Shown here piece by piece: positions 34,120-47,600 of a stretch of 64,000 bases of DNA. The notes under the pieces are model-generated. The model ran no database searches and was not told the DNA's origin. It worked only from the letters and a program-made list of their open reading frames with translations. The position numbers and the translations under genes were made by a program. Each line of letters opens with the position of its first letter. Positions within the stretch are counted from its first letter, which is position 1. The stretch spans positions 8,180,402 through 8,244,401 of the forward strand of contig NC_035174.2 of the NCBI RefSeq assembly GCF_001659605.2. Direction: 5' to 3'. This DNA comes from Manihot esculenta. Its lineage: Eukaryota; Streptophyta; Magnoliopsida; Malpighiales; Euphorbiaceae.

Positions 34120-36043
34120 AGGTGGATCTAATATGGAAGTCTCCTCATTGTTCGTGGTAAAAATTGTCGTCATCAGAGTATTAGATAGTGTATATAAGGT
34201 AGCAGTGTCAGTATTTCTATGAATCTTTGGTCATCCATGAGCAAATGTAAACCAGGGGATGTTCGTCATTTTGAATAAAAGAGACTTCAACTCACATTAA
34301 GTAAATTACAATGTGATACTTTATTGTTGTCTCTCTTTTTCTCTCTTTCTACAAGACACATTTATGCGTCGGATTTCCTGCTGCTTTTATAAGGATTTAC
34401 GCCATTTTTCTTTTCAACCTTTGTCTAATATTCAGCAGAGTTTTTTCTAATATTTAACGGAGCAGTCTCGTGTATATATATATATATATTGCTTTTACAT
34501 AGTATATACACATATTTTTTGCTTTTTATACGATAGAATTTTGTGCAAAAAAAATTTATTTGCATCTCAGCCCACTTTCTTCGCCTTTTGATTTAAGACC
34601 GAACTAAATTTAAATGAAAAAACATAATGACTTTAAATTGTATAATAAAATATTAATTCATATTTGTTACATACTAAAAAAACTATTTGTTAATAAATTT
34701 TTATTTGGAAAATTAAAATTTATTTTATTGTATTTTATATAGTTTTGCGCTTAATAATATTATAAAATTATTCAATAATAAATATTAATTATTCCATATT
34801 CTTATTGTAATTGAAATCATAATATAAAATTAATATTTTATATTAAATAATTATTATTTTATTTCATTTTGGAAAAAATAATTAAAATGTTCTTAAATCA
34901 AAAGATTTAGATTAAGTAAACTAAAAATTTAATTTTAAATTTATTTGAATATCAAATTAAAGTTTTAGGGTAAATAAAATTCCTTCCCTTCATGTGTACA
35001 TATATGCAACAACACTAGTTTATGTGACAAGTTAAACTCTTTAAAAAAAAAAAATTATTACCCTATATTTAAAATTAAAATTTTTATAAAAATTTAATTC
35101 AATTGATTTTTTTTAATAATTCTTTTATTTAATATAAAAGAAATCAATTCTTAAAAAAATTTTGTTTCAAAAGAAGTTAAAATTTTTTATGATCTTACAA
35201 AAATTTATTTAAATTTTTTTCTACAAAATGTATGAAGGGAGGCTTTAAGGAAAAAAAAATGAAAGAAAGAAAGGAAGAGAGAAAGGCATTGTGAAGCAAA
35301 TTAACTGCCTCAAATTGTATCACAGAGTAAGAAATTTCAGTATCAAACATGGCTTACATAAAATAGAGTATATGTGATTGTGAAAACAACAAATGGATAG
35401 CCATTGCCAAAAATGCAAATAGTACAACACCCTGCTTGATCTTGTCAATCAAACATGTTACTTTGCTATTTGAACCAGTTTTGTTTCTGATAGTACGATT
35501 GCTCTCAAATAATCATATAATGCTGTAGACTTGGCTAATGGCAGTATTCTCAATGTTCCCTAAATCTTTTCAATCCACCTAACCAGCTTTCAACCCTGAA
35601 AAGATGCAACCACAAATCGTAATCATCAGTTTTGGTGAGCACAAAGTATGCTAGCCAGCATCCACCATCATGACCATGTGTGTGCGGCAAGTGAGTTCTC
35701 TTATATGATGAACAAGGAAACCCTTCCCAGTTTAATAACAATGGTATCAGTTTGCTAAATCAATTCTTAGATATTCTGCTCCAATATGCAAATGGAGAAC
35801 CATATTGGCGATTTCCATTGCATTGTACTTGTGCATGGAAACTTTAGGTGCTATTCTGCATCATGAAAAGACATTCACCCTCGACCGATTATGAACATCC
35901 AATTGGACTTTCGTTTTGTAATCATACATAAATTAGTAGAAATACTGTATTTTATCATTTCTTCCCACCTTAATAGCCAGTGACTTCTAAGATGTGGTAT
36001 TTGAATGTTCTGGAACTACTAACCATTAGCAATATCAGGAGCC
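34120..36043. other. Convergent spacer between ClpS1 and the GDT1-like gene
   Basis: ClpS1 and the GDT1-like gene are transcribed toward each other here. The left end is the ClpS1 3' untranslated region; the right end, from roughly 35300, probably is 3' untranslated region of the minus-strand gene. The middle (34500-35220) is very AT-rich. An (AT)n run lies near 34474-34488. No gene seen. Confidence 0.55.
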
Positions 36044-39000
36044 TCATGACTCCGCTGTCAAAAGTAAGGACTGCATCCCAAAAATGATAAAAAGAATGCC
36101 ACCTGACAGCGCTACCTGCAGCACAAAAAGAATGTCTTTAGATGTTATAAAATACTCCACAAAATAATATATCAACCTAATGATGGCAACTCAACATTAT
36201 TCTTTGTTCCCCAAGTAACATGCATATAGCACTCCCTCTCCCCTTCCCATACTTGTTTTCCACACCTTACAACCATCCTGATTTCTCAAAAGCACAAGGA
36301 TGGAGCAACAAAACCACCCTGCCCCATAGATATTCACATATAAAGCACAATCTTAAAATGTCAAAGAAACAGAAGATAAGCATTTATAATTACTATTTTC
36401 TCAGATATCTGAGATGCCAAGCTTTTTCCTCCAACAACAGCAGCAGTGGTACAGAGTGCTTGGCCTCTGAAAGAACACAAGGGAACACAATAAATATAAA
36501 CACAGAAAGTCACCTAAACCACCAAGCAAATAGCATGAATTAAATAAACAAGGGGGAAATTGACACTATAACTTACACAATTCCACCAAGAACAACACCA
36601 AATGGGTTCTCATCTGCAGCCAAACCAATGGTAGCTATCTGAAATTGCAGTCATGCATTGTGCAAGATAAGAATTAAATAAAAGAGAATGTGGTTATATA
36701 TATTCATAGGTATGGTTCAGTGCAGGCTCCTTACCTGGCTCTTGTCGCCCCATTCACCAAAGAATGTGATGGAAAACGCCTGCATAAGGGGGCAAGATGA
36801 AATTTGTCACCTTTACAGAATTTAATCTTACAGTTGGCAGATAATATTTACCTTCAAGAATATAGGTGAGAAGAATTGTGCAAGAAATGGTTGTCTCTGC
36901 TTCTTCAATTCATCATCAGCCTGGAAGAAAAGTTTGTAACTTTATAAATGAGAAGCATGCATATTCTCTTTGTTCAGTGTAATTACTGGCATAAAATTTA
37001 ACAACTTTTTAGGATGAAATGGATGATAACTTGCCTACAAAAGAAAAATGCATATGTATTACCTAGACATCTTCTTGAATTTTGAAAATAATTTATCTAC
37101 TATTAAAGATATTTTGCAAGCACAACGACCAAAACAGAAATATAAAGGAATAAAACAAAACAAAGTTCTTATTGGAAAAACAAATTTCTTCAGAATCAGA
37201 CAAGCAAGGAGGCATTGTTAACATTGTTGTTTTACCTTAACATCCTCTTTGGTTATTCCAGTATTAGCTTTCCAATCAGCATCCTAATGACAAAACAAAG
37301 GCAAAGTAAGATAGGATTCCACGTAAATTTACAAGTCATTACAAGGGATAAACAAACCAATTTTGCTTCAACTTCAGCCAATTCTTCAGCCTCCCTGTTG
37401 GGCAAAATACAATTAACATCTAAAAGAAACATATTCTTAAGTACGAAGATGAGTACAAAATTATAGTAAACCAAAAATAATGACAGTGGAAAAAAGAAAT
37501 CAATACCCTTTGTCAGTAAATCCATCCCACAAGGACCATAACCCAAATCCAAAAAACAATACAGTTGTTATGTGATGAGTCCATGTGCGAGAGAGCTGCA
37601 TCATTTAACATTATCACAAATTAAGTTAACAAATGTAAAAGAAAGTAACAATGACCTAGGAATCCAAACTCAATGAACCACAAAATTCATAAGGTTATGT
37701 ACGAGCATGAAACTGGATAAACAATTTATAAGATTAATAACCACGAGAGATGAAGGGTAAAGGGCAAAGAAGCCATAGTCCTAGGCTTTGGCCACCTGTA
37801 TTTAAAATATCTCATCATGGGATAACCATATAATCTCTGATTTCACAAATAACATAAATATATAGTTTAAGCAAATCCAAATAAAACGCTAAAACTACAA
37901 TCTTTCAGCCTTCAATCAGGCTTTTCCCAACCTTGCTCCATTTCATAATAGCTTTTAAGAAATGTCATTCAGCAACATTTCAGCAGACTATCATAACCCA
38001 GTGATTTAGGATCCTAATATATATAGTTAACCAGTACAAATATCTAAATACTAAGTGAACAACTAAGGTTCTATGTAGATCACATTATCTTGATAATTAC
38101 CTACTAACTGGTACAGAGAAACAGATGAAAGCAGGAAAGGAGAGATCGTTGTACACTAGTAATATTGATGGCAGCATATGGACTAGCAATTAGCATCGCC
38201 ATGCAGCCTAGAATGCCGAAGCACAGAAAGGGCAAAGTTGTATACCAATGCTGTACATCATCTCATCTTTCATTATTTCAAGAAATTAAATCCTAAAGCA
38301 ATAGATGACAACAAGTTGTAGAACACATAACAGAGATGTACTTAATCCACAAATTACCATATTTGGTTGCTCTAAAAGCACCACCAAATTAATATACATG
38401 CATAAACAAATTTAAGTCAGCATGATGAGACAGCTTACCAGATTTGGAGCAGCCCAGCCAACAACAGCAGAAAGAATAGTCATCACCTGTAGAACAGAAA
38501 GGACTTGCATTAAAATTTTGGCAGTTAGAGATGTGGGATTCAATTCAAACAAATGCCCAAAAAAACTTACAATCAAGGCAGCTAGGCAACCTGACAAAAC
38601 AAGTCTTCTCGGATGACGCATTGCCAAGATCTTGAAACAAGCAACATAAGTTAGACAAGCACATGTAAAAAGGATATAATTGTTACACTACTCATTTAGA
38701 ATAAAACTGTAGTACAAGTTCTTACACTTCAGAAAAACCTATTAATGAGAAATTGGGTGAAAATATCTGGCTACAAATTGTAACTTTTCAGATGACCATG
38801 CAAATAAATACAGAGAGTGGTTAAACAGCAAATAGAAACTATGAAGGCCCTCTTTGGGGTTAAGGTTAGAAGTCTAAAATGGCTTTTGTTGGAAAAACAC
38901 AATTATAGATGCCAATGAAAGAAAATTGTTTAGTGGTTTTAAGATTATCATTACTAAAATATATCAAATTTAACTTTAAACATTTTTTAATATCCTTTAA

Positions 39001-40461
39001 CTGCCATATTAAGTAGGTTCTTTTCTCAACAGCAATTACAACAATAATGCCAAATAGACATCTAAAGGAATCGTAAAACCTTAGTGAACAACTAATTATT
39101 CCTACTTACCAAAAAAAAGGTGCACTGGAACCATTCAAATGAATATCAAATATCCTTTTCTATTATACAATTGTACTTTTTAGTTTTCTTCTCATGTTGT
39201 TTAACTATATGTGAATTGTGAAGACCACATACATGATAATTGACCTCCAGTCCTTTAACTTTTCTTTCCTACCTTCCAGTGGACTATATCATTCCAAGAT
39301 ATTATCTTTGGAGTGCCCAATAATACAGGATAATTTACCATAAAAAAAAGATTTAGCATTTTGAGACTATAATATGAAGAACAAAAGGCAACTCCCAACA
39401 ATGATGCTTATAGAGAGACATGTTAGCTCAGTCTAAAATCATTGCCAAGAAAAGAGGTTTACCCACCTTGAATGCATAAATACAACTGCCAAAAATAAAA
39501 TAAAAAGTAGTTGACAAGCTAGAGTTTGACGAGTTTAATTGATGAAAGGGAGCGAAAGAGCAATGGAGAAGCGTGGAACGTTAATTACTTCTAATGCTTG
39601 TTTGACATAAAGCCCACGGAGGAAGGTAAAAGCCCAAATTGACAACAACAAAAAAGAGGCTGACGATATAGCAGTTATACTATACAAAACCTTTCAACAT
39701 GACCATAGCACACAGGCAGGTACTAACTGGAGAAGGCAACACCCAGTATAAAGAGTATTGGTGGTATGAGAACAGAATCACAACACTGGAGAAAAGCATA
39801 GGGATTTATTGAACTATAAAACAAGAATTGATCCCTGTCCTAATCTGTGAAAAAGGGAACTTAGGAAATTTAAATCTTTTTGTGTAAACTGCACTTTTCA
39901 TATTATAATACAGATCCAGAAAGCCCAACACGTCTCATCTGGATCAAGTGATTTTAAAAAAGCAACAAATTTACTGATTGAATTGACATCAAAAAAAGAA
40001 ATTTCATATGGTAATAAGCACATGAAAACTCAACTTGGACACTTAATTCACTGCTAACTAGAAAATAAAGCTGGCATCATGTGCATAAGTATGAAATCTA
40101 ACATAGTTTTCTTTTTTCTGAAAGCTCAATTCATGATTCCCCCATTGCTCTGCCGATAACCAATGCAATAAAAAAAAAAAAGAGATTTTTTTTCCAAACG
40201 AAAAAAGGAAATGGAGAAGCAAGTATTCAATCAACTAAAAATCCAACTTCAAATCAATGAGTTTAAGCACAAAAAAAAGAACTCTTATACGAACCGCTGC
40301 GGCAAAAAAGGTCTTGTCGCCGATCTCGGATAGCACAGTCATGGCAAGAGACTTTGTGAACCCCTTAATCACCAGAGAAGGAGAGTGAGAAAGTGCAAAA
40401 TCGTAAATAAGCAATTAAAATCCAGACTAGAATCTCAATTTACCTGCACAAGTGAACTCAT
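36044..40461 (-). CDS. GDT1-like (UPF0016) Mn2+/Ca2+ transporter, PML3/4/5 type
   Basis: Multi-pass membrane cation transporter; relatives (yeast Gdt1, human TMEM165, plant PML3-5) exchange Ca2+/Mn2+ in the Golgi and secretory pathway. Minus-strand exons: 40461-40444, 40363-40295, 38630-38571, 38486-38439, 37595-37507, 37394-37358, 37283-37236, 36920-36852, 36779-36735, 36638-36577, 36466-36394, 36115-36044. They sum to 690 nt, 229 aa, with every junction in frame. The two family signatures E-x-G-D-K-[ST] are present as SEIGDKTFFAA and GEWGDKSQIATI, separated by an acidic/charged cytosolic loop (GEAEELAEVEAKLDADWKAN). There is no N-terminal transit peptide, which separates it from the chloroplast members PAM71/CMT1. 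The first coding exon is only 18 nt (MSSLVQ). Arabidopsis counterparts by position are At1g25520 and At1g68650. Confidence 0.95.
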
Positions 40462-43400
40462 GTTTGGCGAGGGAAGAAAACCAGAGCTGACGGCGGAGAA
40501 AAGAGAAGAAAGCTGTATTTTGCGGAGAGAGGGGTGTCAGAGAATTGACCCCTCAAAGAGCAAATACAAGAGGCTAGTCGTTAAAGTTTCCGAATCTTAA
40601 CAAGAAACACGCACAAATTTTTGGATCATTATTATTATTTGAGGCTAAAAACGGGCGAAGGTTAGGAGTTGGATTTGCGCCTTTGCGTTTCCGCTAACCA
40701 GCTGCTTTTGAGAGCCGCAATTCCCCGAGAGAATAGGAACACGCACCCAGCAACCACTAATATGTCTGTGGCTCAGTTCCGCAAAAATTTAAACACTGAG
40801 CGAGAAAATAGATTATAAAAAATTATTCATTTTAATCTTTTATTAATTATTATTTTAAAATTATTTATTAAAATAATTAATTGCTATTACATTAATTACT
40901 ATTCTCGAATAGAATTTACGTATATTTTTTATTTAAATAATTAAAGTTGATATTTAATTAATGTATAATGCATAAAATTGATTTATTATTGATTGGTAAT
41001 ATTCGTTTTCAGATTAGTATATGTTATTTTTTCAGGATAATATATCTTCAAATTTGAGAGGCAAGGAGGCCTCAAGTTGGGTCACAAATAATTCATTTAG
41101 GTTTCGTATTATTTTAATATATATCTAATTTAGATTATTATAAATAAATAAATTTTTAATTTTAATTTTTATTAAATTACTCTATTATATCATTAATTTC
41201 CACTATGATAAATGGTGGTGAATGTTTTAGATATTGCTATTATATAATAATTATTTAAAAAAGATCATGTGTTAGTATTCAATGAGATGACGACATTTTA
41301 AAATTTTGATAAGATGATATTCGATTTCATTAAAGGAAAATGAGTTATGAATGTTTCAGGGTAATTTCATGTCAGCTTGTCAAGACTCATATTTCCAACA
41401 CAGAGCGAAATTCTATAAGAATATATCATTTATGACTACAATTTAACATATTCTTTTACATTTATAATCACGAGATTTTTAATCAATTAATCGGCAAGAT
41501 TTCTTATCAACGAGAGGACAAGTCTTGATGAATCGATTTGAAATCGACTTAAGTGTTTAGATCTTCTTTTCCTTCCATAATACTTAACATTATTTAATCA
41601 AATTTTTATCATATGATCATTTATTCACGTACCAACATATGAGTTTTTTTTAGTCTATTATAGTATAATATCACATGATATTTTTTCTTGTATTATTAAT
41701 AAATACTAAAATTTATATTAGCTTTTATATTAAAATAGTTTACAGATTGTATATGGATATTTTAATTTTAAGTAATCAAATATGTTAAAGTTATTATAAA
41801 ATTACTTGGAAAAAATATTATAAAATAATAATTTAGGTTAAAATTGATCAAATTAAAAAAAAGGATATTTTTTTTTTCAAAAAGGTGACGTTTATGATTA
41901 TTTTTTTAGACATTAAATATTTAAAGTACGTACAACATGCCTATAAAAAACAAGTGTAAAAAATATGAATGTCAAAATAAACATTTAGCTTTATGATAAT
42001 GAGTAAATTAAAAAAATGATCACATCTGTAGGAAGTGTATGCACACACATTAAATATAAAATGAAAGATAATCTATTATAATTTTTTTGTCAAATCCATA
42101 ATAGATTAGAAAATGCTTGAGTATGAGAAATTGACAAGTTAACAACAAAATGAGAAAAAAATATAAAGAAAATTACCTAAAATCCAAAATATATAAATGT
42201 GAAAATAATGGAATTACTTAAATTACTCTTAAATTTTTATATTATTTATAATAATATTTTAATTGTTAAATTAAATTTAGAATTCAGTGAAATTGAAACT
42301 CCTTAGCTAAAAATTAATCTTAGAATCCATGTAAATTTAAATTCTTAACTAGACTTGTATTTAACTTCCAGCTAATTAAATTTAGAGTTGCATCAATTTG
42401 AAATTCTTAGTTAAAATTACCTCAGTTAAAATTAATTTTAGAATTCATATAAAATATTTGTTTAAATGATAATAATTGATGTTACTGAAATTAAATTAAA
42501 TTGATGACATGACTGAAATAAAATTATATTATAATTGAATAAAATTTGTGAGAATAAACATGAGAGAGGATAGTAGCAGCCACTCTATTCAAATTAGTAT
42601 TTTGAAAAAGAAAAATGTAATGAATGTTTTAGAGTTTGATTAGTATTAGAAACAACGTAACTTTATTTTTGGGTTAGTTTTCATTTTATATTGTAAGATT
42701 ATTAAAAATCTAGCGATGATATGATTAACTGCTCAATAATGAACATCGCCAACTAATTAAAGGGTGATTCTGTGATTTCTGGCAAAATAGAAATTTGTCT
42801 GACAATGGTAGCTCTGCGTTAAGGTTTGAACTATCCAGAGAAGAAGAGTATTAATGACAGTCTGAGTATGAAATGTGTTCGAATTTTCTTTTTATGTGAC
42901 GGATCGTGTTCTCCATTTATTTAATTCTTATTATATGATTTTTATTTTGTGGCCGCAAATATAATATAAATAATATTTTAATTTTATTTGGAATGAATAA
43001 TCAAAATAACCTTTAATTATAATAATATATTATAATAATTCAAAATAAACATTTCCCTAAGACAACAGGCAATGAACGATTAAATTAATTACTGTTTGAA
43101 AATTGACATTGGAAATACACATCTCACCAAGCAACAATAAATTAGGCATTTGCGTATGCAGGAAGTTTGAAAGTTTCCAATGCAAGAGTTTGAAAGTTTC
43201 CGTTGCAAGAGTGCTTACGTTTGAAGGAAGGTCTTCGTCACACTTGCACAGAATTCTTTTATTATCTTGTCCTTTTATAACATGTCAAGTTGTCAACTCT
43301 CAAAACGTTTATGCCTCTGCAAATTTTTTTCATCTTGACGCTTTCCCTGGGAAATATCCGCATCCAGACCCGAATCTTGATTGCTTGTGTGTATTTTTTT

Positions 43401-43536
43401 TTTTAAATGCTAAGCTTGATTGCTTATGTTTGATTCACATTAATTATATACTTTGCACTTTAAAAAATGTTGTTATTTTAAATTGATAAGATATAAAGAT
43501 TATAAACTTATTTAAATTAAAAAATAGACCACCTAA
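40462..43536. other. Spacer upstream of the GDT1-like gene
   Basis: The first 300 bases hold the promoter and leader of the minus-strand GDT1-like gene. The rest is highly AT-rich. A short frame at 43103-43486 shows no family likeness. I see no gene and no bounded repeat. Confidence 0.55.
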
Positions 43537-44087
43537 GGCCATTTTGATGCACCGCTACAGTGTCATGCTAAATATGGCGTGACACTGTAGCAGCGCCATT
43601 CTTTTTTTTTTTTAATTTATAATATAATTTAAAATTTATATCTTTTTTTATTTTTTTAAATTATAATATAATTTAAAATTTATATATATTTTTAATTAAG
43701 TTTAATTTTTTTTGCTCCCATAATTTATTATATTTTTAATTTATTTTATATTTTTATAATTATTAAAATTTAATTTAAATTAATATATTCATAATTATTG
43801 AAAATTTTTTTGTTTATTTATAAAATAATTAAATATTTGAATATTGAATGGAAATATAAAATATATAAATATTTAGAGTGAATATATAAAATTATATGAA
43901 TTTTTTGAATGAAATATATAAATAAAATTAAAGTAAAATAAATAATATAATATTAAGGAGAGAAGAATATAAATAGAATATTTTTTTTGGTGTTAAAATT
44001 GGTGCAGAAGATTGGAGAAAATATTGCACCATTTTAATATAAAGCACCAAAATAGTACAAAAAATGGTGCATAGGTTGGAGATGGCC
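43537..44087. mobile_element. PIF/Harbinger-like MITE
   Basis: 551 bp flanked by TAA on both sides (43534-43536 and 44088-44090), the expected 3-bp target duplication. The left end GGCCATTTTGATGCACC and inverted right end GGCCATCTCCAACCTATGCACC form imperfect terminal inverted repeats. The interior is almost pure A/T and non-coding. Just inside the left end is a perfect 12-bp inverted pair, GCTACAGTGTCA (43554-43565) and TGACACTGTAGC (43580-43591). Confidence 0.65.
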
Positions 44088-44199
44088 TAAAGAGGTCAGA
44101 AGAAAAAAACCATCTCAATTCTTAGATTTTCCTTTTGAGGTCCATGCTCACCTAAAGCTCGTGCCTTTTCCTTTTCCTTTTCAGTCTTAGCAAATCCAA

Positions 44200-44660
44200 C
44201 GTGTTTTCACCACTAAGAGAAGTCCTCTTTTTCCTCCTCTTGGCTATCAATGGAGTTGCATCCCAAAACTTTGATTCACAAGTTTACAAATCACAGGCCT
44301 TGAGCTTGACCCAAGCCGATTCAACTCGAGTTAGGTCACTCACCATTTGTTTACATCTAGCCATCAGTGGTATTTCCATGTCAGGTTGTGAACCCTTTAA
44401 TAATAACATGGAGTTCAAAGCTGAGGATCTTCAGAGCCATTACATCTGGCACTAGTTGAGGAAGTAGTGAGTATTTCTCTTGAGTTAGAATCCGCAAAAC
44501 ACCATTTTCAGTTTATATGGTGATTGACACTGGCAGTGACGTTAAGTAGGATCTATGAGCACCTTACACCGATTACTACCAACAAGGCACAGGACTTGTT
44601 CTTTGAGCCCGCTTCCTCTACTTCCTACCCGCTTCTTACTTATAACACCATGTAATTATT
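44200..44660 (+). pseudogene. Aspartyl protease (A1 family) pseudogene, 5' part only
   Basis: A signal-peptide-like start (FSPLREVLFFLLLAINGVAS, from about 44200) and a pro-region (EFKAEDLQS) lead through two stop codons to the first catalytic motif IDTGSD at 44523-44540. A stop follows three codons later where the family has a tryptophan. The expected disulphide cysteines of the 'APCTDCYQQ' region appear as tyrosines (APYTDYYQQ), and a frame change follows before FFEPASSTSY. The second catalytic half and the active-site loop are absent, so it cannot be functional. Family members are secreted or vacuolar pepsin-like proteases of the ASPG/CND41 group. It sits where Arabidopsis has At1g25510, an aspartyl protease gene between the GDT1-like and choline-transporter loci. 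Confidence 0.82.
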
Positions 44661-47600
44661 GCTAATAATATACCCAATAATTAATGTGTTAGTTCTAATT
44701 AAATATTATTTTTATGAATTTTAAATATTTAAATACATTATGTAAATGTTGTTAATTATCTTTAATGCTAATTTAATTGAATATCGAATAAATACAAAGT
44801 TCATAAGATTATATTACATTATAAATTAAATTATAATGTGTTTATAATTGTAAGGATGTGTTTATAATTGTAAGGTTCTTATTGCATTTAAGTAATATCT
44901 CCAAAAGTTCATATTTGATGTTTTTATTATAATTTAACAATGATTAAAACCGTTGAAACTGATATATATTATATTATTTTATTTTAAAGGAAATAATTAA
45001 TCTCACAGGTTGAGATGTGAGATATTTAAAACTAATATGTAGTTACTTATTTTATAAATAAATGCACTGAACTGACTTGTCTGATAAATTCATATAAAAA
45101 ATAATATATATTTATAGATTACTCAAGTGATGGTTGTATAATAAATTTTTTGACTTGAAATCAATAAATAATCTTATATAGGACTTTTATATTTTGATCT
45201 ATCTTACACGTTACTTAATTTATGAGTAACAAGTGGGGATGAATTAGATATATTAAAAACAATATGAAAGTATTTATATGATTGAAATATAATTTATCAC
45301 CCTAAGTAAAATTAGAAAATATCTCATTTATTTTTTACTAGTATTGATCATAAAATTTTTGTCCGAGGTGGAATAAAATTAACAAATAAGATTTGAAATT
45401 TCATTCAATAGGTTAATGGCTAATAAATGAAAAGTAATATGATTTAATATTATAGACATGTTTCATATATTAAATGTTAAATCGGGACATTTGTGATGAA
45501 AAAATATTAATTGCTCTGAGAAATAATGTACTGAAAGGTTAAGTCAAACCACTTTTGACATTCCAAATATTTGAATAGTATTAACATGTTCTAGATAATA
45601 TTCTTAACTTTTAAATTAATTAATTAGTTAATTATATTTGTTACCAATATATTTGAAAGCTAATAGATTACACACATAAAGAATTTTATGAAAAAAATAA
45701 AATAAGAAGTTAAATCAAGACTTGATTGCATATAAATTGAAATTAGAATAAAATTATAATAATTTTGATCTAATTAATTAAGTAGAGACTTAATTAAAAT
45801 TATTTTAAATTTATATGGCCTGTTTATTAAAGTTTTAAATAGTTATAATTTATTTATTTAATTAGTTAAATAAATAAATAAATACTATTATACCGAAATC
45901 TTAGAGTTTTAATATAAAATGACATTTTATGAGAGTATGCGTTTTTTGATAAAAATCATTTTGAGAGCCTTTAGAATTTACTGAAAAGATAGAGAGCTAT
46001 CACTTAAAACATCTTTCCTTGTCAAACTCTTGAAACGATTTTAAGGTTTTTCAATCGATATTCTGTATGGATATTGTCAGGGACCAAACAATTAGATGAT
46101 TTGTGTAGTTTGCGATAATTTAATCGAGATGAACGGTCTTATATTTTTACTGTAACAAAATAAAAAGTATTTATTTCATCTCTCTAATATTATTACTTTT
46201 TTCGTTTAAATGTATCTATATCAATAAAAAAACCGTTTAATCTGATTGAAACTCAATAATGGTTTCTCGACATATTTAAGTGTGGAATTGTACATATTTC
46301 TATAAAATATTATATGGAGACGGCTCATACTGTGGGTGATTTCTATCACCAAAACCATCACCCTCAATTTGGCTCAGTTTGAAAATGTAGCACTCATTTA
46401 TAGACATAATAACGAGAGTTTACTTGTTAGAGCTGCCAACTTGTTGGCATTGCGATTCAGCTTACTCGCATGCTAATGATATGAGTTTCTCTTTTTATGA
46501 ATACGACTCCGACACAATTTCAACCCTACTGATCTAGTTTTAGTGCTCTTATTGCTTCATTAATTCATAAACACAAATTTAAAAATATTTTATTATTTTG
46601 GTATAATAATACTGTGTATTGATAGCGAGTTACTTTTAATTCATTATTGACAATAAGAGGGATAATTATAGAACTAACATGACCATAAGACGTGCTATAA
46701 ATGATAAACTATGTGGAGTAGGGATTGACCGTCCAATTTTGGGATTGATAAATATTGTCATATCAGTGCACTAAACGGGTTTTGCGACAAAGGTCATATG
46801 CCTATGTTATGATTCAAGTTTTATGCTTCGAACACAAGGAATTTTGATAGAACACCAGGAATCATGCCTAACCAAGTAGATTCAAGCTTTATATGCCTCG
46901 GACGAAGGGAATTTTGACCTTGACAATTTTTACTTCGGCAGGGAACAAAAGCTAAGGCGTTGTGGCTGGATACCTTATTTTTTTTCGTCGGAAACTGGGG
47001 TATTGGACCTGGATTCGGATGCTTTTGGTTTTACATGAAATTGGGGTTTCTTTATTGGGCTTGTTCTATTGGAGTGTGTATTCCATCTAGGCTTTGCATC
47101 CCAAACCCAACTTTGGAATTCTGCTCTGACCTTTGACTTCGCACATGTTTAACCCAGCCAAATTTAGGCTCAAAATGAAAGGCAAAATAAAAATTTAAAA
47201 TAAATACTTTTTAATTTTTTCAAATCTCAACATTAAACAGAATATAATTCAAAATCTTCATTTCATTTTATTTTATTTTACAAATGAGAAAAAGAAAAAA
47301 AAAAGTTTGGGAATATTCGTTGGGCTTGAACGATTTATTTAGTCCAAACCAACGAATCTTGGATAAAGAAAAAAAAAAAACACCCAACCAAAATCTAAAA
47401 GCAGAGACATAGAGGATCACGTCACGCCCGTCCAAACAATTAAACAAACGCAATTGGAATTCTATGAAAGGACAAGCAATAGAACAAGTTGCAGGGGAAC
47501 ATCCCCCAGTGATTCCACGTAATCGAACAAGAATATTCACCTTAGCTATACAAATCCTTAATTTTATTTAAAATATTGTAATTAAATAATTTAATATTTA

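Noticed and set aside
46320..47160. Possible decayed PPR-type gene (fragments such as GFCDKGHMP)
   Set aside because: Matches are very short, in changing frames with many stops; chance similarity is likely.
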